Shown: positions 1 to 5,735 of the stretch, one piece after another
How positions within the stretch are numbered: the first letter of the stretch is position 1
How the letters are laid out: each line of letters begins with the position of its first letter
Assembly: GCA_020049245.1 (NCBI GenBank)
Contig: JAIFLB010000187.1
Location: forward strand, 1-11,226
Source of the DNA: Betaproteobacteria bacterium
Lineage (GTDB): Bacteria > Pseudomonadota > Gammaproteobacteria > Burkholderiales > Thiobacillaceae
Direction of reading: 5' to 3'
Length of the DNA stretch: 11,226 nt
Notes under the pieces: model-generated
Databases searched by the model: none
Told to the model about the DNA's origin: nothing
Seen by the model: the letters and a program-made list of their open reading frames with translations, nothing else
Position numbers and translations under genes: made by a program

Positions 1-540
1 CTGGTGTCTTGTGGCACCTGTCTGGATCAGTTGATGGAATACCAGTTCGACAAGATTTTCCCCGGCTGCCGGATCATGGACATTCATGAATACATGATGG
101 AAAAGGGCGTCAAACTGGAAGGTGCAGGCGGGGTCAAGTACATGTATCACGACCCCTGCCATACGCCGATCAAGCTGCATAACCCGATCAACACGGTGAA
201 AACCCTGATGGGTTCGGACGTGAAGTTGAGTGAGCGTTGCTGCGGTGAAGCCGGCACCTTTGCCGCCAGTCGCCCGGACATCGCCACCCAGGTACGCTTC
301 AAAAAAGGCGAGGAAATAGACCGCGTCGCGCAAGGCTTGCGCGGTCCTGACACCGAGGCAGTGAAAATCCTCACCTCCTGTCCATCGTGCCTGCAAGGCA
401 TGCTGCGCTACAGCGAGGACAGCAAGGTCGAGGCCGATTACATCGTGGTCGAACTGGCCAAGCTGAAACTGGGTGAGAACTGGCTGACGGAGTTTGTCGC
501 CAAGGCGAATGCGGGCGGGATCGAGAAGGTGTTGTTGTAA
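1..540 (+). CDS. C-terminal part of FAD/Fe-S oxidoreductase (DUF3683-type, CCG domains)
   Basis: This is the 3' end of a gene that begins upstream. The frame is open from base 1 and stops with TAA at 538-540, leaving about 179 residues. The visible part is a cysteine-rich CCG (heterodisulfide reductase/GlcF-like) region. It starts with SCGTCLDQL, continues with YHDPCHTPIK and RCCGEAGTFA, and later has SCPSCLQG. Such paired cysteine motifs bind iron-sulfur clusters and are typical of the electron-transfer end of glycolate/lactate-oxidase-like enzymes. The order and wording of the motifs, and the ending GENW...ANAGGIEKVLL, resemble the tail of the very large (~1,300 aa) betaproteobacterial proteins that join an FAD-linked oxidase, DUF3683 and Fe-S domains. 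The FAD domain is outside the window, so the substrate cannot be read. Confidence is high for a CCG-domain oxidoreductase and moderate for the DUF3683 type. Confidence 0.85.
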   Translation: MVSCGTCLDQLMEYQFDKIFPGCRIMDIHEYMMEKGVKLEGAGGVKYMYHDPCHTPIKLHNPINTVKTLMGSDVKLSERCCGEAGTFAASRPDIATQVRFKKGEEIDRVAQGLRGPDTEAVKILTSCPSCLQGMLRYSEDSKVEADYIVVELAKLKLGENWLTEFVAKANAGGIEKVLL

Positions 541-551
541 GGGATTTGGTG

Positions 552-770
552 ATGGAACAGCAGATCAATGAACCCGCCGCGACTTACCAGGATATTCTCG
601 ACCTGCCGCAAACTCAGGTAGGTGAGATCATCAATGGACGGCTGGTGACACACCCACGATTGACGGGGAAGTCGCTGTTTGCAAAGGAACAATTAGTGGG
701 TGTGCTTACGAACCACGCAGGTCATATTGCCTTCGCTCAAACCCGTATTGACGGTGAGCAACACACTTGA
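552..770 (+). pseudogene. Truncated Uma2-family (DUF820) gene, N-terminal fragment only
   Basis: A 72-residue frame starts at ATG 552, 11 bases after the oxidoreductase stop, with AAGGGA as a plausible ribosome binding site about 8 bases upstream. Its first ~37 residues (ATYQDILDLP, VGEIINGRLVTHPR) match the usual opening of Uma2-family proteins, which are PD-(D/E)XK nuclease-fold proteins of unknown role. After HPR the similarity stops. The remaining ~35 residues do not look like Uma2, and the catalytic Asp and Glu-x-Leu motifs of the family are absent. Full-length members have about 180-230 residues. The stop lies one base from the end of the convergent vapC gene, so arrival of the toxin-antitoxin pair may have cut this gene. 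A short functional protein cannot be excluded but seems unlikely. Confidence 0.6.
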
Positions 771-771
771 G

Positions 772-1209
772 TTATTCGAGCACTTCCGCTAGCACAACCA
801 ACCCCAATATCTTGGCGGCTTTGCTGAGCCGCTTATCGAAACAAGCGAAAGTAACTGGTTGTTGAACCCGTTGTTGCGTTAGATACGCGCTGGCCAGTTG
901 CACGCTGTCATAACCGCGCAGGGCAAAAGTGTCGGCAAACTCGCCGGCCTGCTCCACCAATAACTGGTTGACATCCACGACCAGAAAACGCGGCCAATCG
1001 GTGCGCAGTGCGTCTTTAGCCTGGTCGAGCGCGTCCAGATCCGCGGGAACCTCGCGCCCACGACGTGCCAGGGCGGACATGGCTTCGGCCCAGGATATAC
1101 GGCAGACAGCAATTGATTCGGCGGCTGCCACTGCGGCATGCACCGCATCGCTTCCCGCCTCGTCCACGTATAGCTTGAACAGCGCGGAAGTGTCCAGGTA
1201 GAGGATCAC
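772..1209 (-). CDS. vapC: PIN-domain toxin, VapC family
   Basis: This 145-residue protein is a PIN-domain ribonuclease, probably the toxin of a type II VapBC pair that cleaves RNA (often tRNA) when freed from its antitoxin. All four expected acidic residues are visible: Asp6 in YLDTSALFKLY, Glu42 in ISWAEAMSAL, Asp101 in RGYDSVQLASA and Asp125 in FACFDKRL. The length is normal for the family. I chose the GTG at 1209-1207 as start because the PIN fold begins immediately after it (ILYLDTSAL) and because it overlaps the antitoxin stop (GGGTGA). This is the usual translational coupling. An upstream in-frame ATG at 1296 would add 29 residues lying wholly inside the antitoxin gene. The toxin looks intact. 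Confidence 0.9.
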   Translation of the reverse strand: MILYLDTSALFKLYVDEAGSDAVHAAVAAAESIAVCRISWAEAMSALARRGREVPADLDALDQAKDALRTDWPRFLVVDVNQLLVEQAGEFADTFALRGYDSVQLASAYLTQQRVQQPVTFACFDKRLSKAAKILGLVVLAEVLE

Positions 1210-1469
1210 CCCCGGTCCTCGATCACCATGTCGGAAAGCGATTTGCCCTCGACGGCCAGCTTGATCCGGGCACCCGCTGGCTTGCCGCCGTGCCATTCTG
1301 CTTGGCCGGATGCCAACATGGCGGCTATTCCGGGAGGAAGGCCGGCCGTTAGCCCACTGACTCGTGCCACCGGCCGGTTGTGGGAAGTGACCAACAGTTC
1401 CTCGCCAGCCTGGGCGAGCGCCAGATAACTGGAAAGATGGCTTTTGAATTCACGAACGGAGACTTCCAT
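1206..1469 (-). CDS. Phd/YefM-family antitoxin (VapB partner)
   Basis: This 87-residue protein begins MEVSVREFKSHLSSYLALA and continues LLVTSHNRPVARV, the standard N-terminal DNA-binding half of Phd/YefM antitoxins. The C-terminal ~40 residues are more variable and should neutralise the PIN toxin. The gene precedes vapC on the minus strand and its TGA stop (1208-1206) overlaps the toxin GTG by 3 bases, as in a coupled antitoxin-toxin operon. A good ribosome binding site, AGGAG, lies about 7 bases upstream of the ATG. Antitoxins of this family normally bind and repress their own promoter, and a candidate inverted repeat lies upstream at 1505-1539. Confidence 0.9.
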   Translation of the reverse strand: MEVSVREFKSHLSSYLALAQAGEELLVTSHNRPVARVSGLTAGLPPGIAAMLASGQAEWHGGKPAGARIKLAVEGKSLSDMVIEDRG

Positions 1470-1504
1470 ACTGGGCTCCTGGGTTGGATGATGGGGGGAG
1501 TGTA

Positions 1505-1539
1505 GTCACGGTTTATCGATGTATCAATGCATAAGTGAC
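1505..1539. promoter_or_regulatory. Candidate operator/promoter region of the vapBC pair
   Basis: An imperfect inverted repeat lies 36-70 bases upstream of the antitoxin start. The outer arms GTCAC and GTGAC extend inwards through TTTAT and ATAA with a 2-base bulge, around an AT-rich centre. The position suits autoregulation by the Phd-type antitoxin. No clear -35/-10 pair was recognised, so the assignment is inference. Confidence 0.25.
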
Positions 1540-1547
1540 CACAAAAA

Positions 1548-1575
1548 CAATACTGCGACTGAAGTCGCCGTATTG
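1548..1575 (-). terminator. Hairpin terminator (minus strand)
   Basis: A 13-bp stem with one mismatch (arms reading CAATACTGCGACT and AGTCGCCGTATTG on the plus strand) closes a 2-base loop. On the minus strand it is followed by TTTTTG, so it can act as a rho-independent terminator in that direction. It sits downstream of a worn minus-strand fragment that resembles a PEP-CTERM tail, and also just upstream of the vapBC promoter, which it would insulate. Confidence 0.5.
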
Positions 1576-1608
1576 TTTGCTGTCGGAAAGTCGCTCAGGC
1601 CTTGCTGC
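1548..1608. repeat. Copy A of a PEP-CTERM tail plus terminator segment
   Basis: Read on the minus strand, these 61 bases align without gaps to 2069-2129 and are roughly three quarters identical by eye. Shared blocks include GACTTTC and GGCGACTTC followed by GTCGC. In copy B the segment is the last codons and terminator of a PEP-CTERM gene. In copy A the matching codons read ...CSKA-stop instead of the expected arginine-rich RRKA-stop, so this is probably the worn end of a second such gene. Confidence 0.4.
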
Positions 1609-1717
1609 AAGGGGGCGAGGCCCAAGAAAAACTGACCGCGTGTACTCAGGCAAGCGAGGGTGAGAGGTTAAGAATCTGCATATCTCAACTTGGCATTATG
1701 GTGCGTGCCAAGTGTTT

Positions 1718-1750
1718 ATTCGGCGGCAGGCGCTGCGTTTTCCGCCCTAC
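1718..1750. repeat. Half copy of the TAGGGCGGA-ended palindromic element
   Basis: This 33-base segment runs from ATTCGGCGG through CAGGCGC to TTTTCCGCCCTAC. It matches the right arm of the larger palindromic element at 9486-9589, apart from a short internal difference. Only one arm is present, so it is a solo or deleted copy. Confidence 0.5.
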
Positions 1751-1810
1751 TTGTTGCGGTGTAAAGAATTCCGACAATATGCCCAGACTTGAGATTGTGC
1801 GCGGCGGTAA

Positions 1811-2060
1811 AGGAATCTCGATGACAACGTGGTGGAGGATGTCGATCAAGCGGTCGCGATTGTCGCGGACAACCTGGCGATTGGAGAACGCAAGCGCAGC
1901 GACCTGGCGGCGCTTTGCGTGTTCAAGTTCCGCAGCCAGGACAACGCTATCTGCTTGCTATAGCATCGATGCGGAGGGGATACAGAATTACCTGGAGGCC
2001 AATGGGATAACTTCAGGCCGCACGAAGATATCTACCCGGATTGGAGTTACAGAGCTGTGT
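1811..2060 (+). pseudogene. Frameshifted remnant of a RelE/ParE-like toxin
   Basis: Three reading-frame pieces in order resemble one toxin. The first, in frame 2 (1811-1960), reads VEDVDQAVAIVADNLAIGER, then KRSDLAALCVFKFRSQD, and stops at TAG 1961-1963. The next frame then offers YSIDAEGIQNYLEANG, and from 2009 frame 2 resumes with NFRPHEDIYPDW. Toxins of this RelE/ParE-like group typically read D-x-A-hydrophobic, IGExKxGDL, VYKF, LLAY and a closing PHENFYRDLKR. The pieces line up with that plan. The N-terminal ~25 residues are missing. At least two frameshifts and one in-frame stop make it dead unless the sequence has errors. No matching antitoxin was recognised. The assignment is from memory of family motifs, not from a search. 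Confidence 0.45.
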
Positions 2061-2068
2061 TGAGCAAC

Positions 2069-2097
2069 AAAAACGGCGACCGAAGTCGCCATTTTTT
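2069..2097. terminator. Bidirectional rho-independent terminator
   Basis: A GGCGAC / GTCGCC stem around a CGAA loop is flanked by AAAAAC on the left and ATTTTTT on the right. The A- and T-tracts can extend the stem. On the minus strand it follows the PEP-CTERM remnant stop by about 26 bases and is followed by a T-tract (GTTTTTG), as expected for that gene's terminator. It also has a T-tract on the plus strand. Confidence 0.65.
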
Positions 2098-2129
2098 GCA
2101 CTGCCAGAAAGTCAATTAGGACTTGCGGC
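2069..2129. repeat. Copy B of the PEP-CTERM tail plus terminator segment
   Basis: This is the partner of the segment at 1548-1608. It carries the last codons (RRKS-stop on the minus strand), a short spacer and the terminator hairpin of the PEP-CTERM remnant. The two copies have the same orientation and lie about 520 bases apart. Confidence 0.4.
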
Positions 2130-2407
2130 GGCGAGAGAAGTCCACCGGCCAAACCAAGCCCAAGGAGCCCCAGGGTGGCGGGTTCGGGTATCTGACCGGA
2201 GAAATTCGCCAAGCCGTTCCTCGAACTGTTGGTCAGACGGATTTCCGTGTTCGGGTTGTTGATGCTGGCTGCATTCAGGCCGGATACTGACTCGATATCT
2301 GTGAAATCAAATTCGCTGACTGCAAGAATGTAGCTGCTTGTGAAAAGTCGGGGCGCCGCAGAATGCCAACAAAATGTCAGCCTATCGCAATGGACGCTTT
2401 CCTTCAT
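2116..2407 (-). pseudogene. Frameshifted 3' end of a PEP-CTERM exported protein gene
   Basis: On the minus strand an open frame from 2407 carries SSYILAVSEFDFTDIESV, then NPNTEIRLTN, and a PEP-CTERM sorting signal IPEPATLGLLGLGLAGG. In that frame the basic tail is lost. Skipping one base at about 2140 restores FSRRRKS followed by TAA (2118-2116), the normal end of such signals. PEP-CTERM tails are recognised and cleaved by an exosortase (EpsH/XrtA type) during export to the outer surface. The part before the signal looks like the end of a surface-protein domain, but the first ~23 codons look like noise and there is no signal peptide. So both the N-terminal bulk and the reading frame of the tail are lost. 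A sequencing error could explain the frameshift but not the missing N-terminus. Confidence 0.65.
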
Positions 2408-2416
2408 AAAGATGGC

Positions 2417-2992
2417 TTAACCGCCACCCAATTCGCGATGCCGAAAACAGCTGGTCAAATGGTCATTGACCATGCCGGTCGCCTGCATGTGGGCATAGAC
2501 GATGGTGGAGCCGACGAACTTGAATCCGCGCTGTTTCAGGTCGCGGCTGATGGTGTCGGAGAGTGGCGTGCGGGCGGGAAGTTGATGCATCTCGGTCCAG
2601 GCATTCTGGATCGGCTGACCATCGACAAAACGCCAGAAGTAGGCATCCAGGCCGCCAAATTCTTCCCGAATCGCCAGCGTGGCGCGGGCATTGGCGATGC
2701 TTGCCGCCACTTTCAGCCGATTTCGCACAATGCCGGCATCGGCCAGTAGACGCGCGACATCGGTCGCGTCGTAACGGGCGATGCGTTCGGCGTCGAAATT
2801 GTCATAGGCGTGCCGATAGCCTTCCCGCTTTTTCAGGATGGTGGACCAGGACAAACCCGCCTGAGCGCCTTCCAGGATGAGAAATTCAAACAGCGCACGT
2901 TCGTCATGCAAGGGCACGCCCCATTCGGTGTCGTGATAATTCACGTAGTACGGTTCGGCGCCACACCAGGCGCAACGCGGCGGAAGGTTCAT
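2417..2992 (-). CDS. tag: DNA-3-methyladenine glycosylase I
   Basis: This 191-residue protein matches the size of E. coli Tag (187 aa). It excises 3-methyladenine from alkylated DNA, the first step of base excision repair in the cytoplasm. The N-terminus MNLPPRCAWCG with His20 in NYHDTEWG, and the C-terminal NDHLTSCFRH, supply the cysteine and histidine ligands of the family's structural zinc. LILEGAQAGLSW carries the conserved glutamate (Glu41, equivalent to Glu38 of E. coli). LKQRGFKFVGSTIVYAHMQA is the usual C-terminal substrate-pocket region. I placed the start at ATG 2992, with AAAAGGA upstream, because the longer frame to 3136 adds 48 residues unrelated to the family and runs into the eamA gene. 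It lies 61 bases downstream of eamA on the same strand. Confidence 0.95.
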   Translation of the reverse strand: MNLPPRCAWCGAEPYYVNYHDTEWGVPLHDERALFEFLILEGAQAGLSWSTILKKREGYRHAYDNFDAERIARYDATDVARLLADAGIVRNRLKVAASIANARATLAIREEFGGLDAYFWRFVDGQPIQNAWTEMHQLPARTPLSDTISRDLKQRGFKFVGSTIVYAHMQATGMVNDHLTSCFRHRELGGG

Positions 2993-3053
2993 CCTGTAGT
3001 CATCCTTTTGGTGTTGCCCAACAAGCCTTTGTAAAGACCACCATTTTCCTGTT

Positions 3054-3911
3054 TCAAGCCGATTTCTGGTGCAGCAACAAGCCCAGGCTGATGCAGGCGG
3101 CGCCGAGCCAGACCCGCAACGGCACCCATTCGCCATTCAGCCAGGCGCCCAGCAGCAGCGCCAGCACCGGGGTAATCAGCGTGATCAGGGCCACTTTGCC
3201 GGCTTCGACATGTTTGATGATGAAGTAGTACAGCGCGAAGCCGAGCACCGAGCCGAAGACGCCGAGGTAAACGATGGCGAGCAAGCCGCGCAATGGAATC
3301 TTTGCCGGAATGCCGCCATCGGCAAGCCACCAGGCGGCGATGAACAGCGGCATCGCAACCACCAGTGTGCCGGTGACGGTGGCCAGTGGCGGGCTGTCGT
3401 CACCAATGCGCTTCAGCCAGACCAGGCTGGCTGAATAGATCAGCACCGCCGTCAGCAGCGCGGCAACGCCCTGGGTCGCCTGCGGGGAAGCGGTTGGTTG
3501 CGCACCGAAAACCACCAGCAAGCCAATCAGCCCGAGACCGATGCCGGCTAGCTTGAACGGCGCCAGGGCCTTCTCCCCCAGCAAAAATGCCGCCAGCACG
3601 CTGGTCACCAGCGGCGCCAGGCCAAACAGCACAGATACCAGGCCGGAGGAGATGTAGCGCGAACCCCAGTATGTACACAGCATCGCGCCGAACATGCCAA
3701 GCCCGCCGGCGAGATAACTCAGGCGCGCCTTGCGATGCAGCGGCAAACCGATCCGCCACACCAGCAGCAGCAACACGGCCAGCGCGAGGCCGATCAACAT
3801 GCGCGCCATCACCGCAAAGCTGAAACCGGCATCCAGGCTGCTCCACTGAATCGCCAGCGGTGTGGTGGACCAGATCAGGATAACGGCGATGTAGGCAACC
3901 GGAATGGACAT
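3054..3911 (-). CDS. EamA/DMT-superfamily membrane transporter
   Basis: This 285-residue protein is very hydrophobic, with about ten predicted membrane segments. They form two repeats of five (roughly residues 5-135 and 148-282), the build of the EamA (RhaT/YdcZ) drug/metabolite transporter group in the inner membrane. Diagnostic stretches are the opening AYIAVILIWSTTPLAIQW, YWGSRYISSGLVSVLFGLAP and the glutamate in FLLGEKALAPFK at the end of the first repeat, mirrored by YYFIIKHVEAGKVALITLITP in the second. The substrate cannot be deduced from sequence. The ATG at 3911 has no clear Shine-Dalgarno but fits the family start. It is on the same strand as tag with a 61-base gap and could be co-transcribed with it. 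Confidence 0.9.
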   Translation of the reverse strand: MSIPVAYIAVILIWSTTPLAIQWSSLDAGFSFAVMARMLIGLALAVLLLLVWRIGLPLHRKARLSYLAGGLGMFGAMLCTYWGSRYISSGLVSVLFGLAPLVTSVLAAFLLGEKALAPFKLAGIGLGLIGLLVVFGAQPTASPQATQGVAALLTAVLIYSASLVWLKRIGDDSPPLATVTGTLVVAMPLFIAAWWLADGGIPAKIPLRGLLAIVYLGVFGSVLGFALYYFIIKHVEAGKVALITLITPVLALLLGAWLNGEWVPLRVWLGAACISLGLLLHQKSA

Positions 3912-4020
3912 GGCAAATACGCGTTCAGGCGCCCAAGTGGATCAACGGTGGCGAAGATGGTCGTGCACTTCCGCCCAACAGGACAAACAGCTTCGTGCCT
4001 ATTCTATGCGGCAACCGAAC

Positions 4021-4365
4021 TCAGAACGGCCACACCAGCGGTGCAATCAACACGGTCAGCACACCGGTCTTGCGCTGGATGCGCTCGCCATTGCGCGCCA
4101 CGGCAATACTCGCGGTCTGGTAAAGGGTGCGGAAACGTCCTTCGCGAATGCTCTTGCCGAGCAGCGGAAAGCTCTCCGGCACCACCACATACAGCACCGC
4201 TACCGTCACCATGCCCTCGTTGGCCAAGCCGGACAGCGCCTCCTCGGGCGTCAGCACGCCGCTCAGCATGACAATATCGGCCGGGTAGCGATTGCTCGCC
4301 AACAGAGCAACGCACAATCCGACGACAACAAGTGTGAGCCAGGCTTCCCAGATCATGAAGCGCAT
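4021..4365 (-). pseudogene. Internally deleted remnant of an SLC13-family permease
   Basis: The frame encodes 114 residues, where SLC13/DASS-type permeases with TrkA-C (RCK_C) domains have about 580-620. Three blocks of the full protein seem to be joined. The first is an N-terminal membrane segment plus the loop SGVLTPEEALSGLANEGMVT and VAVLYVVV. It is followed directly by TrkA-C-like sequence (GKSIREGRFRTLYQTASIAV, ARNGERIQ). The last is a short hydrophobic end, VLTVLIAPLVWPF, that resembles the extreme C-terminus. The transport core is absent. Each join keeps the reading frame. The ATG at 4365 or at 4356 could be the start. It is divergent from sbcD. A shortened protein might still be made but could not be a transporter. 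The block assignment comes from family knowledge, not from a search. Confidence 0.6.
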
Positions 4366-4496
4366 TCAAAAAGTGGCGATGGCTGAACTATCGAGCTGCC
4401 TGTCGCAGGAGAGACAGTGCTGTCGGTTTACGTTCGATATTTGGTCACCCCAACCGCTTAGAATCGCGCCTTCTTCCACGCACCCAACCTGCTGCC
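4366..4496. promoter_or_regulatory. Intergenic region presumed to hold the sbcDC promoter
   Basis: The 131 bases between the divergent SLC13 remnant and sbcD must contain the sbcDC promoter. A TAGAAT at 4459-4464 is an acceptable -10 hexamer that would start transcription about 25-30 bases before the sbcD ATG, but no -35 at proper spacing was found. There is no clear Shine-Dalgarno before sbcD. A short inverted repeat, CTGTC/GACAG, lies at 4400-4417. Confidence 0.3.
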
Positions 4497-5735
4497 ATGC
4501 GCCTGCTGCATACCTCAGACTGGCATCTCGGCCAGACTCTGCACGGCCATGATCGCGCTTGGGAACATCAACAGTTTCTCGACTGGCTGCTGGTTACGTT
4601 GGTCGCTCGCGACATCGACGCGCTGCTGGTCAGCGGCGACATTTTCGACAACGCCAATCCGTCGGCGACCAGCCAGCGCATGCTGTATCGCTTCCTCACC
4701 GCCGCGCGCAGCCGGGTGCCACATCTGAACATCGTGCTGATTGCCGGCAACCACGATTCGCCCGGTCGCCTGGAAGCGCCGGCGCCTTTTCTGGAAGGCT
4801 TCGATGCGCGCGTGGTCGGCGTTGTCGGTCGCGATCAGGCGGGTGACATCGAGGTCTCGAAGCTGGTTGTGCCGCTACGCAACCGCGTCGGCGAAATCGC
4901 CGCCTGGTGTCTGGCGATTCCGTTCCTGCGCCTGTCCGACGTACCGCGCATTGAAACGCAAGGCGACGCCTATCTGGCAGGCATTGCCGCGCTGTATCGA
5001 CAGGTGCAGGCGCATGCCGAGAATGTGCGCCAACCCGGCCAGGCATTGATTGCGCTCGGCCACTGCCACATGGCCGGCGGCCAGGTGTCCGAGCAGTCCG
5101 AGCGGCGCATTGTCATCGGCGGCGCCGAAATGCTGTCCAGTACGCTGTTCGATGCCGAGATCGCCTACGCCGCGCTGGGTCATCTGCATCTGGCGCAGAA
5201 AGTTGGCGGCCAGGATCGCATCCGCTACAGCGGCAGCCCGCTGCCCTTGTCGTTCGCCGAAATCGACTATCTTCATCAGGTGCTCATGGTCGAACTCAGT
5301 GGCGCCGAGCTGGTGAATGTTGAGCCGATTGCCGTGCCGCGCGCGGTGAGATTGCTGCGCGTGCCGAAAATCGCCGCGCCGCTGGCCGAAGTCGAAGCCG
5401 CTTTGGCAGCGTTGGAAATCGAAGCCGTCGAAGCGGCGGCGCAACCGTATCTGGAAGTCTGCGTGCTGCTCGAACAGCCCGAACCCGGCCTGCGTGCCCG
5501 CATCGAAGCCGCGCTGAGCAACAAGCCGGTGCGTCTGGCGCGCATCGACGCCCGCACCGTCAAGCGCGACAGCGCGGAAAGCGTCGCGCCGCTGTCGCTC
5601 GACGAACTCGGCCAGCTCGACCCGCTGGCGATCTTCAACAACGCCTACGCGGCGAAATATGGCGATGCCCCGCCGGCCGACCTGCTCGCTGCATTCAATG
5701 AAATATTGAATCTGCCGGACGAGGTGCAGGCATGA
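4497..5735 (+). CDS. sbcD: Exonuclease subunit SbcD
   Basis: This 412-residue protein is the nuclease subunit of the SbcCD (Rad50/Mre11-type) complex, which opens DNA hairpins and trims double-strand ends in the cytoplasm. The metallophosphoesterase motifs are all present: Asp8-x-His10 in HTSDWHLG, Asp48 in LLVSGDIFD, GNHDSPGR at 84-91, GHCH at 188-191 and GHLH at 228-231. Together they bind two manganese ions. The C-terminal ~150 residues form the capping and SbcC-binding part and are rich in alanine and glutamate. The start at ATG 4497 is fixed by the family opening MRLLHTSDWHLGQ. Its stop overlaps the sbcC start by 4 bases (ATGA), so the two subunits are translationally coupled. The length is normal (E. 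coli SbcD is 400 aa). Confidence 0.97.
   Translation: MRLLHTSDWHLGQTLHGHDRAWEHQQFLDWLLVTLVARDIDALLVSGDIFDNANPSATSQRMLYRFLTAARSRVPHLNIVLIAGNHDSPGRLEAPAPFLEGFDARVVGVVGRDQAGDIEVSKLVVPLRNRVGEIAAWCLAIPFLRLSDVPRIETQGDAYLAGIAALYRQVQAHAENVRQPGQALIALGHCHMAGGQVSEQSERRIVIGGAEMLSSTLFDAEIAYAALGHLHLAQKVGGQDRIRYSGSPLPLSFAEIDYLHQVLMVELSGAELVNVEPIAVPRAVRLLRVPKIAAPLAEVEAALAALEIEAVEAAAQPYLEVCVLLEQPEPGLRARIEAALSNKPVRLARIDARTVKRDSAESVAPLSLDELGQLDPLAIFNNAYAAKYGDAPPADLLAAFNEILNLPDEVQA

Larger units (their letters stand above)
1470..2416. other. Gene-poor region of decayed fragments between vapBC and tag
   Basis: No intact gene is seen in these 947 bases. From left to right there are the candidate vapBC operator, a hairpin with a T-tract on the minus strand (1543-1580), a possible worn PEP-CTERM tail on the minus strand (about 1590-1640), half of a palindromic repeat (1718-1750), a frameshifted toxin remnant on the plus strand (about 1811-2060), a second hairpin terminator (2069-2097), and the frameshifted 3' end of a PEP-CTERM gene (2116-2407, minus). 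A plus-strand open frame of 153 codons at 1602-2063 crosses these fragments but its translation has no recognisable start or domain, so it is not called as a gene. Confidence 0.6.

Noticed and set aside
1602..2063. 153-codon plus-strand open frame as a gene
   Set aside because: It crosses a PEP-CTERM tail remnant, a palindrome arm and different frames of a toxin remnant. The translation shows no coherent domain.
4400..4417. LexA-like box (CTGT...ACAG) upstream of sbcD
   Set aside because: The spacing between half-sites is 10 bases rather than the 8 of the proteobacterial SOS box, and the centre is not AT-rich.
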